A stretch of DNA of 64,000 nucleotides from contig JASBSU010000023.1 in the NCBI GenBank assembly GCA_030148725.1, positions 34,691 through 98,690 on the forward strand, read 5' to 3'. Below are positions 44,555 to 55,529 of the stretch, one piece after another; position 1 is the stretch's first letter; each line of letters begins with the position of its first letter. The position numbers and the translations under genes are program-made. The notes beneath the pieces are model-generated. The model was not told the DNA's origin. It did not search any database and saw only the letters and a list, made by a program, of their open reading frames with translations. The DNA is from Hyphomicrobium sp. GTDB lineage: Bacteria > Pseudomonadota > Alphaproteobacteria > Rhizobiales > Hyphomicrobiaceae.

Positions 44555-45178
44555 TTGGCCGTTCGCCGCTTATATCCCGAGCAGCCTTTGAGCTTCGCGT
44601 TCACGCCGGAAAATCTGGCCTGGGCGAAGCGCGAGATTGCAAAATATCCCGCCGGAAAAGAGGCATCCGCGGTCATCGCCCTGCTGTGGCGTGCGCAGGA
44701 GCAGGAAGGCTGGACGACCGAGCCTGCCATTCGCGCGATCGCCGATATGCTGGGCATGGCGTATATCCGCGTGCTCGAGATCGCCACCTTCTATACGATG
44801 TTCCAGCTTGCGCCGGTGGGCCGCAAAGCCCATCTGCAGGTCTGCGGCACGACGCCCTGCATGCTGCGCGGCTCCGAAGCGCTGATCGACATGTGCAAGG
44901 AGCACATCGCCGAGCACCAGCACGAGCTTTCCCAGGACGGCGATTTCTCTTGGGAAGAGGTGGAATGCCTCGGATGCTGCGCCAACGCTCCAGTGGTGCA
45001 GATCGGCAAGGACACTTACGAAGATCTGGACCCCGAGCTGTTCGCCAAGATGCTGCGCGACCTGCGCGCAGGAAAGCCGCTGAAGCCCGGTTCGCAGACA
45101 GGCCGTCAGACGTCGTGCCCTGCCGGCGGCCCGACGACCTTGCTTGATGAGCCCAAACGCGGCACGGAAAAGGTCTGA
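44555..45178 (+). CDS. nuoE: NADH-quinone oxidoreductase subunit E
   Basis: A 207-residue peripheral-arm subunit with the 2Fe-2S cluster N1a. Its ligands are in [12 protein letters not shown] and CLGCCANAP. The start is TTG at 44555 after GAGAGG; it restores the expected N-terminus ([19 protein letters not shown]). Confidence 0.95.
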   Translation: MAVRRLYPEQPLSFAFTPENLAWAKREIAKYPAGKEASAVIALLWRAQEQEGWTTEPAIRAIADMLGMAYIRVLEIATFYTMFQLAPVGRKAHLQVCGTTPCMLRGSEALIDMCKEHIAEHQHELSQDGDFSWEEVECLGCCANAPVVQIGKDTYEDLDPELFAKMLRDLRAGKPLKPGSQTGRQTSCPAGGPTTLLDEPKRGTEKV

Positions 45179-45194
45179 GGACGAGAGGACTGCG

Positions 45195-46478
45195 ATGCTG
45201 CAGGACAAAGACCGCATCTTCCGCAATCTCTACGGCTTCCATGACTGGCGGCTCGCCGGCGCGCGTGCGCGCGGCGCCTGGGACAACACCAAGGGCCTCA
45301 TCGACAACGGCCAGGACTGGATCATCAACGAGGTGAAGGCGTCCGGCCTGCGCGGCCGCGGCGGCGCCGGATTTCCGACTGGCCTCAAGTGGTCGTTCAT
45401 GCCCAAGAACGATCCGCGCCCGTCCTATCTCGTCATCAACGGCGATGAATCCGAGCCAGGCTCCTGCAAGGACCGCGAGATCATGCGCCATGATCCGCAC
45501 CTGCTGATCGAAGGCGCGCTGCTCGCATCGTTCGCCATGAAGGCGCACACGTGCTTCATCTACCTGCGCGGCGAGTTCATTCGCGAACGTGAGCGCCTGC
45601 AGGCTGCCGTCGACGAAGCCTACGACGCCAAGCTCATCGGCAAGGACAACCTCAACGGCTGGGACTTCGACATCGTCGTCCACCACGGCGCCGGCGCCTA
45701 CATCTGCGGCGAGGAGACGGCCCTCATCGAGTCGATCGAAGGCAAGAAGGGCATGCCGCGGCTGAAGCCGCCGTTCCCGGCCAACGTTGGTCTCTATGGC
45801 GCGCCGACGACCGTGAACAACGTCGAGAGCATCGCCGTCGTGCCGGACATCCTGCGCCGCGGCGGCGCCTGGTTCGCCTCGCTCGGCAAGCCCAACAACA
45901 CCGGCACCAAGCTCTTCCAGATCTCCGGCCACGTGAACAACCCGTGCGTCGTCGAGGAGGAGATGGGCATCCCGCTGCGCGATCTCATCGACAAGCACTG
46001 TGGCGGCGTCCGTGGCGGCTGGGACAACCTGCTCTGCGCCATTCCAGGCGGATCGTCGATGCCGATGATCCCGGCCGAGCAGTGCAACGACCTGACGATG
46101 GACTTCGACGCGCTCGTGAAGCTCAAGTCCGGCCTCGGCACAGCCGCCGTGATCGTGATGGACAAGTCCACCGACATCATCAAGGCCATCACCCGCATCG
46201 CCTATTTCTACAAGCACGAGAGCTGCGGCCAGTGCACGCCCTGCCGCGAGGGCACGGGTTGGATGTTCCGCGTGCTCGACCGTATGCAGCGCGGCGAAGC
46301 CGAAAAGCGCGAAATCGATCTTCTCTACAACGTGACCAAGCAGGTCGAAGGCCACACCATCTGCGCACTAGGCGATGCCGCCGCTTGGCCGGTCCAGGGC
46401 CTGATCCGCAACTACCGCCATGTCATCGAGGAGCGCATTGAGGCGCACAAGGCCATCGTGAAAGAGGCGGCGGAATAG
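45195..46478 (+). CDS. nuoF: NADH-quinone oxidoreductase subunit F
   Basis: A 427-residue subunit carrying FMN, the NADH site and 4Fe-4S cluster N3. Seen: the nucleotide-binding [19 protein letters not shown], the flavin region [19 protein letters not shown] and the cluster motif [14 protein letters not shown]. The ATG at 45195 follows CGAGAGGA. Confidence 0.98.
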   Translation: MLQDKDRIFRNLYGFHDWRLAGARARGAWDNTKGLIDNGQDWIINEVKASGLRGRGGAGFPTGLKWSFMPKNDPRPSYLVINGDESEPGSCKDREIMRHDPHLLIEGALLASFAMKAHTCFIYLRGEFIRERERLQAAVDEAYDAKLIGKDNLNGWDFDIVVHHGAGAYICGEETALIESIEGKKGMPRLKPPFPANVGLYGAPTTVNNVESIAVVPDILRRGGAWFASLGKPNNTGTKLFQISGHVNNPCVVEEEMGIPLRDLIDKHCGGVRGGWDNLLCAIPGGSSMPMIPAEQCNDLTMDFDALVKLKSGLGTAAVIVMDKSTDIIKAITRIAYFYKHESCGQCTPCREGTGWMFRVLDRMQRGEAEKREIDLLYNVTKQVEGHTICALGDAAAWPVQGLIRNYRHVIEERIEAHKAIVKEAAE

Positions 46479-46483
46479 GTCTC

Positions 46484-46819
46484 ATGAAGATCCACCGCGA
46501 GAAACATAGGCTGGATGTCACTGTCAGCGATCTGTCTGGTTCGCGTTTCGACGACGTGAACTTGTCGGGCTCCGTCTATGAGAACGTGAATATGTCGGGC
46601 GGATCGTTTCACGACATCAACATGTCCGGCTGGCGCGTACGCAACGTGAACCTTGCCGGACTGCGGGTTGAGGATGCCAATCTTGCGGGCGCTTCCTTCG
46701 CCGGATGTCAAATGGATGGAATGTCGATAGACGGTATCGAGGTCGCCGATCTTTTGAAGATGTGGGCCGCGCAGGCGAAATCGAATGACGCCGCTGCCGC
46801 TCGACCGGACGTGAAATAA
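46484..46819 (+). CDS. Pentapeptide-repeat protein in the nuo operon
   Basis: A 111-residue protein. Residues about 14-80 are tandem pentapeptide-type repeats (DLSGSRFDDV, NLSGSVYENV, NMSGGSFHDI, NLAGLRVEDA, NLAGASFAGC), predicted to fold as a right-handed beta-helix. A short helical tail follows (ADLLKMWAAQAK). It lies only five bases after nuoF. Such proteins usually mediate protein-protein contacts or mimic DNA; a link to complex I assembly is only inference. Confidence 0.85.
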   Translation: MKIHREKHRLDVTVSDLSGSRFDDVNLSGSVYENVNMSGGSFHDINMSGWRVRNVNLAGLRVEDANLAGASFAGCQMDGMSIDGIEVADLLKMWAAQAKSNDAAAARPDVK

Positions 46820-46831
46820 AAGGGACAGCAC

Positions 46832-47083
46832 GTGGACCTGCTGGCGATGATCGTTGCATCTTTCACGTTCCCGGCGGCGACGGGCGCGCTGATCGTTGGC
46901 GCGTTCGGCTACCTCCTGATGGGCTGGCTCGGCGGGGTGATCGGCACGATCCTGGGGTATGGTGCCGGCGTCTGGTACGCACAGCGCTTCGCCACGGCAT
47001 CGGTATCGCCATATGCCAAGGGCTGGGTGTCCCTCGGCCTCTTCATCGGCGGGCTCGCAGTGCTCGCCATCGCCACGCGATGA
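46832..47083 (+). CDS. Hypothetical small membrane protein before nuoG
   Basis: Not recognised. An 83-residue protein with two to three glycine-rich hydrophobic segments (AATGALIVGAFGYLLMGWLGGVIGTILGYGAG, then GWVSLGLFIGGLAVLAIA). The start is GTG with AAAAGGGAC about eight bases upstream. It sits between the pentapeptide gene and nuoG. Confidence 0.65.
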   Translation: MDLLAMIVASFTFPAATGALIVGAFGYLLMGWLGGVIGTILGYGAGVWYAQRFATASVSPYAKGWVSLGLFIGGLAVLAIATR

Positions 47084-47103
47084 TGTATTGACCCGGTAGG
47101 ACC

Positions 47104-49215
47104 ATGACGAAGCCAATCATCATCGACGGACAGTTGGTCGAGGTCGAGCCCGGCACCACGATCCTGCAGGCCTGCGAGATGGCCGGCGTCGAGATCCCGC
47201 GCTTCTGCTACCACGAGCGCCTGTCCATCGCCGGCAACTGCCGCATGTGCCTGGTCGAGGTCGAGGGCATCCCCAAGCCCATCGCGTCCTGCGCCATGGG
47301 CGTCACCGACCTGCCGCCGAACAAGGACGGTGCGCCGCGCAAGGTGCTGACCGCGAGCCCCATGGTGAAGGCGGCGCGCGAAGGCGTGATGGAATTCCTG
47401 CTCATCAATCACCCGCTCGACTGCCCCATCTGCGACCAGGGTGGCGAATGCGACCTGCAGGACCAGGCGATGGCCTACGGCGTCGGCGGCTCGCGCTATT
47501 TGGAGAACAAGCGCGCCGTCGAAGAGAAGTACATCGGGCCGCTCATCAAGACCTTCATGAACCGCTGCATCCATTGCACGCGCTGCGTCCGTTTCATGAC
47601 GGAAGTGGCCGGCGTGGAAGAACTCGGCGCCATCAGCCGCGGCGAGGACATGGAGATCACGACCTACCTCGACCGCGGCATCCTCTCCGAGATGTCGGCG
47701 AACGTGAACGACCTTTGCCCCGTTGGCGCGCTGACCCATCGCCCGTGGTCGTACATCGCCCGCCCATGGGAGTTGGAGAAGACGCAATCGTTCGACGTCA
47801 TGGACGCCCTCGGTTCGGCCATCCGCGTCGACAGCCGCGGCCCCTCGGTGCTGCGCGTCCTTCCGCGCAACAACGACGACGTCAACGAAGAGTGGATCTC
47901 CGACAAGACCCGCTTTGCATGCGATGGCCTGCGCACGCAGCGCCTCGACCAGCCGTATGTGCGTGACGGTGGCCGCCTCCGTCCGGCCTCCTGGGATGAG
48001 GCGCTGGGCCTTGCCGCACAGAAGCTCAAGGCTGCAGCTCCGGACCGCATCGGCTTCATCGCTGGCGATCTCGTCGGCGCGGAGGAGATGTTCGCCCTCA
48101 AGGATCTGAGCTCGCGTCTCAAGGTCAAGAGCATCGACTGCCGCCAGGACGGCGCCAAGCTCGATCCTTGGTTGGGCCGCGCGAGCTATCTCTTCAACGC
48201 CACCATCGCGGGCATCGACAAAGCGGACGCGATCCTGCTCGTTGGCACCAACCCGCGTGTCGAGGCCGCCGTTCTCAACGCACGCATCCTGAAGCGCTGG
48301 CGCCAGGGCGGCCTGAAGGTCGGCGTCATCGGCGAAGCCGTGCCGCTCACCTACAAATATGACTACCTCGGCGCCGGCGGCCAGACGCTGCAGGAAGTCG
48401 CCGATGGGCGGCACTCGTTCACCGAAGTCCTGAAGGGCGCCCAGCGTCCGCTCGTGATCGTCGGTTCGGGTGTCGCCGCGCGCGCCGACGGCGCTGCCAT
48501 CCTCGGCACTGCAGCGCGCATTGCGGCTGCGGCTGTGGAAGGCAAGGACGCTGCCGGCTGGAACCCATTCAACGTGCTGCACACGGCAGCTTCCCGCGTC
48601 GCCGGGCTGGATCTCGGCCTCGTTCCGGCCAAAGGCGGCCTCGACGTCGCCGGCCAGCTCGACGCCGCAGCACGTGGCAAGCTCGACGTGCTGTTCCTGC
48701 TCGGCGCCGACGAGATCGACGTTCCCGTCGGCCCGACGTTCGTCATCTACCAGGGCCACCACGGCGACCGCGGCGCTCACCGGGCGGACGTCATCCTTCC
48801 CGGAGCGGCCTATACTGAAAAGAGCGCCACGTATCTCAACACGGAAGGCCGCGTTCAGATGACCGAGCGCTGCGTGTTCCCGCCGGGCGAGGCCAAGGAG
48901 GATTGGGCGATCCTGCGCGCGCTCTCCGGCAAGGTCGGCAACGCGCTGCCTTATGATACGCTCGCCCAGCTGCGCACCGAGCTTTACAAGGATGTGCCCG
49001 CCTTCGCGCGTCTTGATTCCGTTTACGCGGCGCCGATCGACGGCGTGTCGGCATTGGCGAAAGTAACCGGCAATATCGGCGCCGACCCGTTCGTCTCGCC
49101 GATCAAGGATTTCTATCTCACCAACCCGATTGCGCGCGCCTCGGCCGTCATGGCCGAGATGAGCGCGCTGAAGAAGACCATGCAGGGCGAGCCGCGCCTC
49201 AAGGCAGCTGAGTAG
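47104..49215 (+). CDS. nuoG: NADH-quinone oxidoreductase subunit G
   Basis: A 703-residue subunit with several Fe-S clusters: an N-terminal 2Fe-2S ferredoxin domain ([19 protein letters not shown]), the His-Cys cluster segment [18 protein letters not shown], and a two-cluster region ([10 protein letters not shown]). A molybdopterin-oxidoreductase-like C-terminal part without active-site function follows. The length is normal for alphaproteobacteria. Confidence 0.98.
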   Translation: MTKPIIIDGQLVEVEPGTTILQACEMAGVEIPRFCYHERLSIAGNCRMCLVEVEGIPKPIASCAMGVTDLPPNKDGAPRKVLTASPMVKAAREGVMEFLLINHPLDCPICDQGGECDLQDQAMAYGVGGSRYLENKRAVEEKYIGPLIKTFMNRCIHCTRCVRFMTEVAGVEELGAISRGEDMEITTYLDRGILSEMSANVNDLCPVGALTHRPWSYIARPWELEKTQSFDVMDALGSAIRVDSRGPSVLRVLPRNNDDVNEEWISDKTRFACDGLRTQRLDQPYVRDGGRLRPASWDEALGLAAQKLKAAAPDRIGFIAGDLVGAEEMFALKDLSSRLKVKSIDCRQDGAKLDPWLGRASYLFNATIAGIDKADAILLVGTNPRVEAAVLNARILKRWRQGGLKVGVIGEAVPLTYKYDYLGAGGQTLQEVADGRHSFTEVLKGAQRPLVIVGSGVAARADGAAILGTAARIAAAAVEGKDAAGWNPFNVLHTAASRVAGLDLGLVPAKGGLDVAGQLDAAARGKLDVLFLLGADEIDVPVGPTFVIYQGHHGDRGAHRADVILPGAAYTEKSATYLNTEGRVQMTERCVFPPGEAKEDWAILRALSGKVGNALPYDTLAQLRTELYKDVPAFARLDSVYAAPIDGVSALAKVTGNIGADPFVSPIKDFYLTNPIARASAVMAEMSALKKTMQGEPRLKAAE

Positions 49216-49229
49216 GACGAGACGAGAAG

Positions 49230-50297
49230 ATGACCGACAGCTCCTGGCAGCTCTGGTGGGACTACGGCCTCTGGTTCGCCGCGATCGTCGGCTGGAGCGT
49301 GCTAACCCTTGTCGCCCTCCTGCTCATCATCGCCTTTCTGCTGCTCATGGACCGCAAGGTTTGGGCCGCTGTTCAGATGCGCCGCGGCCCCAACGTCGTC
49401 GGCATCTTCGGTCTTCTGCAGTCATTCGCCGACCTCCTGAAGTTCGCCTTCAAGGAGCCGGTCATTCCGGCCGGCGCCAACAAGGGCGTCTTCCTGCTGG
49501 CGCCGATCGCCACGGCGACCTTCGCACTTGCCGCCTGGGCGGTGATCCCGGTCAACGAGAACAGCTGGGGCAAGTGGGTCATCTCCGACCTGAACGTCGG
49601 CGTGCTCTATCTGCTGGCGCTGTCGTCTCTCGCCGTCTACGGCATCATCATGGGCGGCTGGGCGTCGAACTCGAAGTATCCGTTCATGGGCTCGCTGCGC
49701 TCCGCGGCACAGATGGTGTCCTACGAGGTCTCGATCGGCTTCGTGATCGTGACCGTCATTCTCTGCGTCGGCTCGCTCAACCTCACCGACATCGTCAACG
49801 CCCAGAAAACCGGCGTCGGCACGCACGCCGGTCTCCCGGCCTCGGCGCTCGACTGGTACTGGCTGGCGCTGCTGCCGATGTTCGTCATCTTCTTCGTGTC
49901 GGCACTGGCGGAAACGAACCGGCCTCCGTTCGATCTCGTCGAGGCGGAATCGGAACTCGTGGCCGGCTTCATGGTCGAGTACTCCTCGACGCCCTACCTG
50001 CTGTTCATGCTCGGCGAGTACGTGTCCATCGTGACCATGTGCGCGCTGGCGACCATCCTGTTTCTTGGCGGCTGGCTGCCGCCGGTCGACGTCGCCCCCT
50101 TCAACTGGGTGCCGGGCATATTCTGGTTCCTTGCGAAGAGCGTGTTCGTCTTCTTCCTCTTCGCGATGGCGAAGGCGATCGTGCCCCGCTACCGCTACGA
50201 TCAGCTCATGCGCCTCGGCTGGAAGGTGTTCCTGCCGCTCTCGCTGGTGATGGTCGTGTTGGTTGCGGCAATTCTGCAGTACACCCGCGTGGCCTGA
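49230..50297 (+). CDS. nuoH: NADH-quinone oxidoreductase subunit H
   Basis: A 355-residue membrane subunit with about eight helices at the junction with the peripheral arm. It has the family segments [32 protein letters not shown] and [26 protein letters not shown], which line the quinone tunnel. Confidence 0.98.
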   Translation: MTDSSWQLWWDYGLWFAAIVGWSVLTLVALLLIIAFLLLMDRKVWAAVQMRRGPNVVGIFGLLQSFADLLKFAFKEPVIPAGANKGVFLLAPIATATFALAAWAVIPVNENSWGKWVISDLNVGVLYLLALSSLAVYGIIMGGWASNSKYPFMGSLRSAAQMVSYEVSIGFVIVTVILCVGSLNLTDIVNAQKTGVGTHAGLPASALDWYWLALLPMFVIFFVSALAETNRPPFDLVEAESELVAGFMVEYSSTPYLLFMLGEYVSIVTMCALATILFLGGWLPPVDVAPFNWVPGIFWFLAKSVFVFFLFAMAKAIVPRYRYDQLMRLGWKVFLPLSLVMVVLVAAILQYTRVA

Positions 50298-50317
50298 CGC
50301 GAAAAGGATCGACGGAC

Positions 50318-50812
50318 GTGTCCCTCAACGTTGCACAATCGGTGAAGGCGCTCTTCCTCTGGGAGTTCGTGCAGGCGTTCGGCCTCGCCATGAAGTACTT
50401 CTTCGCCAAGAAGAAGACGCTCGATTACCCGTTCGAGCGCGGCCCGGTGTCGCCCCGCTTCCGCGGCGAGCACGCGCTGCGCCGCTATCCGAACGGTGAG
50501 GAGCGCTGTATTGCCTGCAAGCTCTGTGAGGCCATCTGCCCGGCGCAGGCCATCACCATCGAGGCCGGCCCCCGCCGCAACGACGGCACGCGCCGCACGA
50601 CCCGTTACGACATCGACATGGTGAAATGCATCTACTGCGGCCTCTGTCAGGAGGCATGCCCGGTCGACGCCATCGTCGAAGGTCCGAACTTCGAATTCGC
50701 CACCGAGACCCGCGAAGAGCTCTACTACAACAAGGAAAAGCTCCTCGATAACGGCGATCGGTGGGAGCGCGAGATCGCGCGCAATATCGCGCTCGACGCG
50801 CCGTATCGCTGA
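50318..50812 (+). CDS. nuoI: NADH-quinone oxidoreductase subunit I
   Basis: A 164-residue peripheral-arm subunit with two 4Fe-4S clusters: [12 protein letters not shown] (C64, C67, C70, C74) and [12 protein letters not shown] (C103, C106, C109, C113). The start is GTG at 50318 after AAAAGGATC. An amphipathic N-terminal helix precedes the clusters. Confidence 0.98.
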   Translation: MSLNVAQSVKALFLWEFVQAFGLAMKYFFAKKKTLDYPFERGPVSPRFRGEHALRRYPNGEERCIACKLCEAICPAQAITIEAGPRRNDGTRRTTRYDIDMVKCIYCGLCQEACPVDAIVEGPNFEFATETREELYYNKEKLLDNGDRWEREIARNIALDAPYR

Positions 50813-50821
50813 GACCACGAT

Positions 50822-50957
50822 CGCTTCGGACCCCAGTGGTCCAAAGCGGCAATCGTTGGTTCGCTCTAAAAGCCCGGTGACGGGCGATGTCGCGCCACGA
50901 GAGTTGCTCTCGCGGTGCTTGGATTGGAAAGCCGCATAGGGTAGTCACCCTACGCGG
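50822..50957. other. Four consecutive stem-loops in the nuoI-nuoJ spacer (possible structured RNA)
   Basis: The 226-base spacer holds four hairpins: (1) 50822-50848, CGCTT-C-GGACC with GGTCC-A-AAGCG; (2) 50872-50885, GCCCG-GTGA-CGGGC; (3) 50895-50915, CCACGAGAG with CTCTCGCGG; (4) 50932-50957, CCGC-A-TAGGGT with ACCCTA-C-GCGG. Stems 1, 3 and 4 each have one A-C mismatch on the plus strand, which becomes a G-U pair if the minus strand is transcribed. Hairpin 2 has a GNRA-type loop on the plus strand. No gene is seen in the spacer. Confidence 0.45.
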
Positions 50958-51038
50958 TTGAACGTGCCGACGGCTGAGGTCGGGCCGCGCTCTATAGCGC
51001 GCTCGACAGCGGACGGCGGCCGCAGTGGATCGTTACCG

Positions 51039-51698
51039 ATGGCGCTGACGGCGGGCTTTTTCTACCTCTTTGCGACGCTCTCGGTCGCATCGGCGGTCAT
51101 GGTCATCATGGCCCGGAACCCCGTGCACGCGGTGCTGTTCCTCATCCTCGCCTTCTTCAACGCCGCCGGCCTCTTCATCCTCTTGAGCGCCGAGTTCCTG
51201 GCGATGCTGCTGATCATCGTCTACGTGGGCGCGGTCGCGGTGCTGTTCCTGTTCGTCGTCATGATGTTGGACGTCGACTTCGCCGAGCTGAAGGCCGGGT
51301 TCATCAAGAACGCACCCATCGGCCTCATCGTCGGCGGCATCGTGCTGGCCGAACTGGTGCTGCTGTTCGTCGGCCGCGGCTTTGGCGTTGGCGTCACGCA
51401 GCAGCTTGGCGCGCCGATTGCCGCGCTTGGCAAGGAAGCCTCCAACACCCAGCAGCTCGGTCTCGTCCTCTATACGAAGTACGTCTTCTTCTTCGAGGTC
51501 GCCGGCCTGGTGCTGCTCGTCGCGATGATCGGCGCCATCGTGCTGACGCTACAACACAAGGCGAACGTGCGGCGCCAGTCGATCGCCGCGCAGGTCGCGC
51601 GCACGCCCGCGACGGGCATGGAGATCGTTAAGGTGCCCCCGGGCGGGGCCGTCATTCCTGTGGCGGCCAAGAGTGCCCCGGACGAGGTGCGAAGCTGA
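51039..51698 (+). CDS. nuoJ: NADH-quinone oxidoreductase subunit J
   Basis: A 219-residue membrane subunit with five helices; helix three carries the conserved [26 protein letters not shown] pi-bulge region. A polar C-terminal tail of about 50 residues follows. The ATG at 51039 gives the normal N-terminus ([16 protein letters not shown]). Confidence 0.97.
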   Translation: MALTAGFFYLFATLSVASAVMVIMARNPVHAVLFLILAFFNAAGLFILLSAEFLAMLLIIVYVGAVAVLFLFVVMMLDVDFAELKAGFIKNAPIGLIVGGIVLAELVLLFVGRGFGVGVTQQLGAPIAALGKEASNTQQLGLVLYTKYVFFFEVAGLVLLVAMIGAIVLTLQHKANVRRQSIAAQVARTPATGMEIVKVPPGGAVIPVAAKSAPDEVRS

Positions 51699-51720
51699 TG
51701 CCGCAATCGGGGGCACGAGA

Positions 51721-52029
51721 ATGACCATCGGTCTTGGACATTACCTGACAGTCGCGGCGTGCCTGTTCACGCTCGGCATGCTGGGCATCTTCCTCAACCG
51801 CAAGAACGTCATCGTTATCCTGATGTCGATCGAGTTGATGCTGCTCGCGGTGAACATCAACCTGGTCGCGTTCTCCTATTACCTGGGTGATCTCGTCGGC
51901 CAGGTCTTCGCCCTGTTCAACCTGACCGTCGCCGCCGCCGAAGCCGCCATCGGCCTCGCCATCGTCGTCGTCTACTTCCGCAACCGCGGCTCCATCGCGG
52001 TGGAAGACATTAACATGATGAAGGGCTGA
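51721..52029 (+). CDS. nuoK: NADH-quinone oxidoreductase subunit K
   Basis: A 102-residue three-helix membrane subunit related to MrpC. The conserved glutamates lie in the [16 protein letters not shown] helix and the [13 protein letters not shown] helix. The ATG at 51721 gives the family length. Confidence 0.98.
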   Translation: MTIGLGHYLTVAACLFTLGMLGIFLNRKNVIVILMSIELMLLAVNINLVAFSYYLGDLVGQVFALFNLTVAAAEAAIGLAIVVVYFRNRGSIAVEDINMMKG

Positions 52030-52033
52030 GGGC

Positions 52034-53977
52034 ATGATCTACTCGGCCATCGTCTTCCTGCCGGCGCTCGGCTGCATCATCGCCGGCTTGTTCGGGCGCA
52101 TCCTGGGCCCGCGCCCGTCCGAGCTCATCACGACGGCGCTGCTGCTCACCTCCTGCGTGCTGTCGTGGGTGGTGTTCTACCGCGTCGGCTTCGGCCACGA
52201 GACGGCTCACGTCGCCATCGAGCGCTGGATCACCTCCGGCGAGCTGGACATCGGCTGGGCCTTCAAGATCGACACGCTGACCGCTGTGATGTTCGTCGTC
52301 GTCACCACCGTGTCGGCGCTCGTGCACGTATACTCCATTGGCTACATGCACGAGGACGACAGCCGGCCGCGCTTCTTCGCGTACCTTTCGGGCTTCACCT
52401 TCGCCATGCTCATGCTGGTGACGTCCGACAACCTCGTGCAGATGTTCTTCGGATGGGAAGGCGTCGGCCTCTTCTCCTATCTGCTCATCGGCTTCTGGTA
52501 CACGAAGCCCGAAGCGAACGCGGCCGCCATCAAGGCATTCGTCGTCAACCGTGTCGGTGACTTCGGCTTTGCCCTCGGCATCTTCGGCCTGTTCGCCGTG
52601 TTCCGCACCGTCAACCTCGACCAGCTGTTCGACGCGGCAGGCTCCATGGCCGGCCACAAGTTCGAGTTTCTGGGCTATCAGGTCGACATCCTGACCACGC
52701 TCTGCCTGCTGCTGTTCATGGGTGCGATGGGCAAGTCGGCTCAGTTCCTGCTGCACACCTGGTTGCCGGACGCCATGGAAGGCCCGACACCGGTCTCCGC
52801 GCTGATCCATGCCGCGACGATGGTGACGGCCGGCGTGTTCATGGTCGCTCGCCTCTCGCCCATCTTCGAGCACGCGCCGATCGCGCTGGAGTTCGTGGTG
52901 CTCATCGGGTCGATCACCGCGTTCTACGCGGCGACGGTTGGCCTCGTGCAGAACGACATTAAGCGCGTCATCGCCTATTCGACCTGCTCGCAGCTCGGAT
53001 ACATGTTCGTTGCCTGCGGCGTCGGCGCCTATCAGGCCGGCATCTTCCACCTCTTCACGCACGCCTTCTTCAAGGCGCTCCTGTTCCTAGGCGCCGGCTC
53101 GGTCATCCACGCGATGCACCACGAGCAGGACATGCGCAACATGGGCGGCCTGAAGCCCAAGCTGCAGTTCACCTGGGCCATGATGCTCATCGGCACGCTG
53201 GCTCTGACCGGCTTCGGGATCCCGCACATCGCAGGTTTCTCCGGCTTCTATTCCAAGGACGCGATCATCGAAGCCTCGTACGCGGGCCACACGCCGGGCA
53301 ACTATGCCTTCTGGGCGCTCGTCATCGCGGCGTTGTTCACCTCGTTCTATTCCTGGCGCTTGATGTTCATGACCTTCTACGGGAAGACGCGCGCCGATCA
53401 TCACACGTTCGACCATGCCCACGAGAGCCCGCCCGTAATGCTCGTGCCGCTCGCCGTCCTGGCGTTCGGCGCGGTCGCTGCCGGTGCCGCGACTCCGTTC
53501 TTCATCGGCGAAGGCCAGCACGAGTTCTGGGGCAAGGCGATCTTCAACGGCGAGCACAACCACATCCTGCACGCCATGCACGAACTGCCCAATTGGGTGC
53601 CGTGGGCGCCGACCATCGCGATGGCCTTGGGCTTCGTGGTGGCCTACATCTACTACATCGCCGCGCCGTGGCTGCCCGCCGCGACGGCCAAAGCCTTCCG
53701 TCCGCTGTACCTCTTCCTGCTCAACAAGTGGTACTTCGACGAGCTGTATGACCGCATCTTCGTGAAGCCGACATTCTGGCTCGGCAACGTCCTCTGGAAG
53801 GTCGGCGACATCAAAATCATCAACGGCCTGATCGACGGCACTGCGGCCGGCGTCTATGCCGTGACGCAGCGGGCCGTGCGGATACAGACGGGTTACGTCT
53901 ACCACTACGCATTCGTCATGCTCATTGGCGTGGCGTTGCTCATCACCTACTTCATGTTCATGGGTGGACCGCGCTAA
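52034..53977 (+). CDS. nuoL: NADH-quinone oxidoreductase subunit L
   Basis: A 647-residue antiporter-like proton-pumping subunit at the end of the membrane arm, with about 16 helices and the long lateral helix at the C-terminus. Seen: the [16 protein letters not shown] segment with its key glutamate, [31 protein letters not shown], and the conserved lysine in [17 protein letters not shown]. Confidence 0.98.
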   Translation: MIYSAIVFLPALGCIIAGLFGRILGPRPSELITTALLLTSCVLSWVVFYRVGFGHETAHVAIERWITSGELDIGWAFKIDTLTAVMFVVVTTVSALVHVYSIGYMHEDDSRPRFFAYLSGFTFAMLMLVTSDNLVQMFFGWEGVGLFSYLLIGFWYTKPEANAAAIKAFVVNRVGDFGFALGIFGLFAVFRTVNLDQLFDAAGSMAGHKFEFLGYQVDILTTLCLLLFMGAMGKSAQFLLHTWLPDAMEGPTPVSALIHAATMVTAGVFMVARLSPIFEHAPIALEFVVLIGSITAFYAATVGLVQNDIKRVIAYSTCSQLGYMFVACGVGAYQAGIFHLFTHAFFKALLFLGAGSVIHAMHHEQDMRNMGGLKPKLQFTWAMMLIGTLALTGFGIPHIAGFSGFYSKDAIIEASYAGHTPGNYAFWALVIAALFTSFYSWRLMFMTFYGKTRADHHTFDHAHESPPVMLVPLAVLAFGAVAAGAATPFFIGEGQHEFWGKAIFNGEHNHILHAMHELPNWVPWAPTIAMALGFVVAYIYYIAAPWLPAATAKAFRPLYLFLLNKWYFDELYDRIFVKPTFWLGNVLWKVGDIKIINGLIDGTAAGVYAVTQRAVRIQTGYVYHYAFVMLIGVALLITYFMFMGGPR

Positions 53978-55518
53978 TGGACCTCGCATCCGCCCCCATT
54001 CTTTCCATCGTGATGTTCATGCCGCTGGTCGGCGCGCTGCTCATCGGCGTCCTCAACGCCGAGGCTAAGGGCAATGCGCGTTGGATCGCGCTCTACACCA
54101 CGATCATCACGTTCCTGATCTCGATCATCATCTGGGTGAAGTTCGACCCGACCAACCCTGGCTTCCAGTTCGTCGAGGAGCGCAACCTCCTCGACCTGAT
54201 GAAGTTCAAGCTCGGCGTCGACGGCATCTCGATGCTGTTCGTCATCCTGACGACCTTCCTCATGCCGCTGGTCATCCTGCAGAGCTGGGTGGTCATCGAG
54301 GATCGCGTCAAGGAATACATGATCGCCTTCCTCGTGCTCGAGACGCTGATGATCGGCGTCTTCTGCGCGCTCGATCTGTTCCTCTTCTATGTGTTCTTCG
54401 AAGGCGGCCTCATCCCGATGTTCCTGATCATCGGCATCTGGGGCGGCACAAATCGCATCTACGCGACCTTCAAGTTCTTCCTCTATACGCTGCTTGGCTC
54501 GGTGCTGATGCTGCTGGCCATGCTGGCGATGTACTGGCACGCCGGCACCACCGACATCACGACGCTGCTGACCTACAAATTTCCGGCAGAGATGCAGTGG
54601 TGGCTGTGGCTCGCGTTCTTTGCGTCGTTCGCGGTCAAGATGCCGATGTGGCCGGTACACACCTGGTTGCCCGATGCCCACGTCGAGGCCCCGACCGGCG
54701 GTTCCGTCATCCTGGCCGCAGTCCTTCTGAAGATGGGCGGCTACGGCTTCCTGCGCTTCTCGGTGCCGATGTTCCCCATCGCCAGCGCCGAATTCGCGAC
54801 GCTCGTGTTCTCGCTGTCGGTCATTGCCATCATCTACACCTCGCTCGTCGCGCTGGTGCAGACCGACATCAAGAAGCTGATCGCCTATTCGTCCGTTGCC
54901 CACATGGGCTTCGTCACGATGGGCATCTTCACCTTCTCGACCCAGGGCACCGAGGGCGCAATCTTCCAGATGCTCTCGCACGGCATCATCTCAGCCGGCC
55001 TCTTCCTTTGCGTCGGCGTCATCTACGACCGCATGCACACGCGTGAGATCGCCGCCTATGGCGGCCTCGTCGAGCGCATGCCGATCTATGCCGTCTTCTT
55101 CATGATACTGACCATGGGCAACGTCGGCCTGCCGGGCACGTCCGGATTCATCGGCGAGTTCCTGACGCTGCTCGCAGCGTTCCGCGTCAACACCTGGGTC
55201 GCCTTCTTCGCCACCACGGGCGTGATCCTCTCGGCCGCCTATGCGCTCTATCTCTATCGCCGCGTGATTTACGGCGCGCTCGTCAAGCCGGCGCTCAAGA
55301 CGATCCAGGATCTGTCGCCACGAGAGATCGGCATTCTCGCGCCGCTCGTCGCGCTGACGATATTCTTCGGCTTCTACCCGGCCCCGATCCTCGATGTGAC
55401 AGCGGTATCGGTGAAAAAGCTCGTCGCCAACTATGAGGCTGCCGTCGGCACGTCCTCGTCGGGGGCAATTCCCACCACTCCGCCTGCAGGCCCGGCTCCC
55501 GCGCCGGCCCATCACTGA
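53977..55518 (+). CDS. nuoM: NADH-quinone oxidoreductase subunit M
   Basis: A 513-residue antiporter-like subunit with 14 helices. Family segments: [45 protein letters not shown] and [12 protein letters not shown]. Its ATG overlaps the nuoL stop. The last ~40 residues are Pro/Ala/Ser-rich. Confidence 0.98.
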   Translation: MDLASAPILSIVMFMPLVGALLIGVLNAEAKGNARWIALYTTIITFLISIIIWVKFDPTNPGFQFVEERNLLDLMKFKLGVDGISMLFVILTTFLMPLVILQSWVVIEDRVKEYMIAFLVLETLMIGVFCALDLFLFYVFFEGGLIPMFLIIGIWGGTNRIYATFKFFLYTLLGSVLMLLAMLAMYWHAGTTDITTLLTYKFPAEMQWWLWLAFFASFAVKMPMWPVHTWLPDAHVEAPTGGSVILAAVLLKMGGYGFLRFSVPMFPIASAEFATLVFSLSVIAIIYTSLVALVQTDIKKLIAYSSVAHMGFVTMGIFTFSTQGTEGAIFQMLSHGIISAGLFLCVGVIYDRMHTREIAAYGGLVERMPIYAVFFMILTMGNVGLPGTSGFIGEFLTLLAAFRVNTWVAFFATTGVILSAAYALYLYRRVIYGALVKPALKTIQDLSPREIGILAPLVALTIFFGFYPAPILDVTAVSVKKLVANYEAAVGTSSSGAIPTTPPAGPAPAPAHH

Positions 55519-55529
55519 AGGACGGCCGG

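Noticed and set aside
46909..48780. A long minus-strand open frame opposite nuoG
   Set aside because: nuoG is full length with all cluster motifs. The opposite frame has no recognisable domain.
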